From the NCBI GenBank assembly GCA_016219235.1, contig JACRBO010000007.1:1-5216 (forward strand): 5,216 nucleotides of DNA, written 5' to 3'. Below, one piece after another: positions 4,722-5,216 of the stretch (its first letter is position 1; the number at the start of each line of letters is the position of its first letter). The translations under genes were made by a program, and so were the position numbers. The DNA comes from Chloroflexota bacterium. Lineage in GTDB: Bacteria > Chloroflexota > Anaerolineae > Fen-1058. The notes beneath the pieces are model-generated. The model had not been told where the DNA came from, searched no databases, and saw nothing but the letters and a program-made list of their open reading frames with translations.

Positions 4722-5216
4722 CAGACTGTAAACAAATCCTTCAACTTATCGATGAAACCCTTTTCATTTTGCGGAATCACTTCTTTGCCCAGCGTCTTGG
4801 CTAACTCCGCGAACAGTTTGCGTTGATCGCTCGTCAACTGCGTCGGCACGGTGACCTGCACCACCACGAGTTGATCGCCGCGGCCCTGCCGCCGCAAATG
4901 CGGAATGCCCTTGCCGCGCACCGGGATCACGCGGCCGGTCTGGGTGCCTCCCGGAATCGCGATCTTCTCGTCGCCGTCCAGCGTCGGCACAATGATCTCA
5001 TCACCCAGCGCGGCCTGAGCTACATTCACCTGCACTTCCAACACCACGTCGTCTTCGCGGCGGCGGAAGAACGGATGCGGCTTCACTTCCAGCACGACAT
5101 ACAGATTGCCAACGGGGCCACCGTATTCACCCAGCTCGCCTTCGCCAGTCAGGCGAATTTGCGTGCCCGTATCGACGCCAGGCGGAACTTTCACGTTGAG
5201 CTTACGAATCGCGCGC
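4721..5216 (-). CDS. dnaJ: Chaperone protein DnaJ, C-terminal part (5' end outside window)
   Basis: The frame stays open to the window edge and reads RAIRKLNVKVPPGVDTG at its upstream end, so the start, J-domain and zinc-finger region lie beyond position 5216. About 165 residues are present. Seen: the end of C-terminal domain I with VKVPPGVDTGTQIRL and GEGELGEYGGPVGNLYVVL, the KPHPFFRR block, then domain II with QAALGDEIIVPTLDGDEKIAIPGGTQTG split over consecutive blocks, GKGIPHLR, GRGDQLVVVQVTVP and a C-terminal dimerisation helix. Known: DnaJ (Hsp40) delivers clients to DnaK and stimulates its ATPase in the cytoplasm. CbpA-type proteins share this C-terminus and differ by lacking the zinc finger, which cannot be seen here. 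The tail FIDKLKDLFTV resembles DnaJ endings. A terminator follows at 4649-4681, isolating it from prmA. Confidence 0.88.
   Translation of the reverse strand, partial: RAIRKLNVKVPPGVDTGTQIRLTGEGELGEYGGPVGNLYVVLEVKPHPFFRRREDDVVLEVQVNVAQAALGDEIIVPTLDGDEKIAIPGGTQTGRVIPVRGKGIPHLRRQGRGDQLVVVQVTVPTQLTSDQRKLFAELAKTLGKEVIPQNEKGFIDKLKDLFTV

Noticed and set aside
1..5216. CRISPR array, tRNA/rRNA gene, insertion sequence or phage-defence system
   Set aside because: No regularly spaced repeats of CRISPR size, no transposase or nuclease domain, and no tRNA-like fold was seen; all sizeable regions are explained by the listed genes and intergenic sites.

Overview
The window reads as a piece of chromosome from a moderately GC-rich bacterium, most likely a Chloroflexota (Anaerolineae-like) member. 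That placement is an inference from two things: a secreted-type protein ending in a long Thr/Pro linker plus a single C-terminal membrane helix, an architecture common in that phylum, and a dnaJ/prmA neighbourhood. No RNA gene, CRISPR array, transposase or phage gene was seen.

Layout. Positions 1-1599 (+) hold the 3' part of a peptidase S51 (cyanophycinase-like) gene. Its second half is a second S51-like domain that has lost the catalytic Ser and His, followed by a T/P-rich stalk and a membrane anchor. Positions 1600-1841 are intergenic: a 16-bp tandem repeat, a strong sigma70-type promoter (TTGACC-17 bp-TATACT) and a ~140-nt leader with an 11-bp hairpin whose loop can pair with an upstream CCGACCC. 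Positions 1842-2108 (+) are a stand-alone infA (IF-1), closed by a textbook terminator shared with the convergent prmA (2145-3074, -). Positions 3075-3226 are a divergent promoter region, with a prmA promoter leftward and a consensus promoter (TTGACA-16 bp-TATAAT) rightward. A perfect palindrome fills the spacer of the rightward promoter. Positions 3227-4036 and 4020-4616 (+) are an alpha/beta hydrolase and an overlapping TetR-family regulator, forming a probable self-regulated two-gene operon. Positions 4721-5216 (-) are the 3' end of dnaJ, with a terminator between dnaJ and tetR that is oriented for dnaJ.

How it fits together. dnaJ and prmA are often adjacent and co-transcribed in other bacteria. 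Here they keep the same strand and order but are separated by the oppositely oriented hydrolase-tetR pair, with a terminator after dnaJ and a separate promoter before prmA. This looks like a regulated detoxification or catabolic cassette inserted into a housekeeping (chaperone/translation) locus. infA and prmA both serve translation (initiation factor, and L11 methylation) but converge. The most notable items are the S51 enzyme/pseudoenzyme tandem, the structured infA leader and the operator array in the hydrolase promoter. None amounts to a demonstrated new system.
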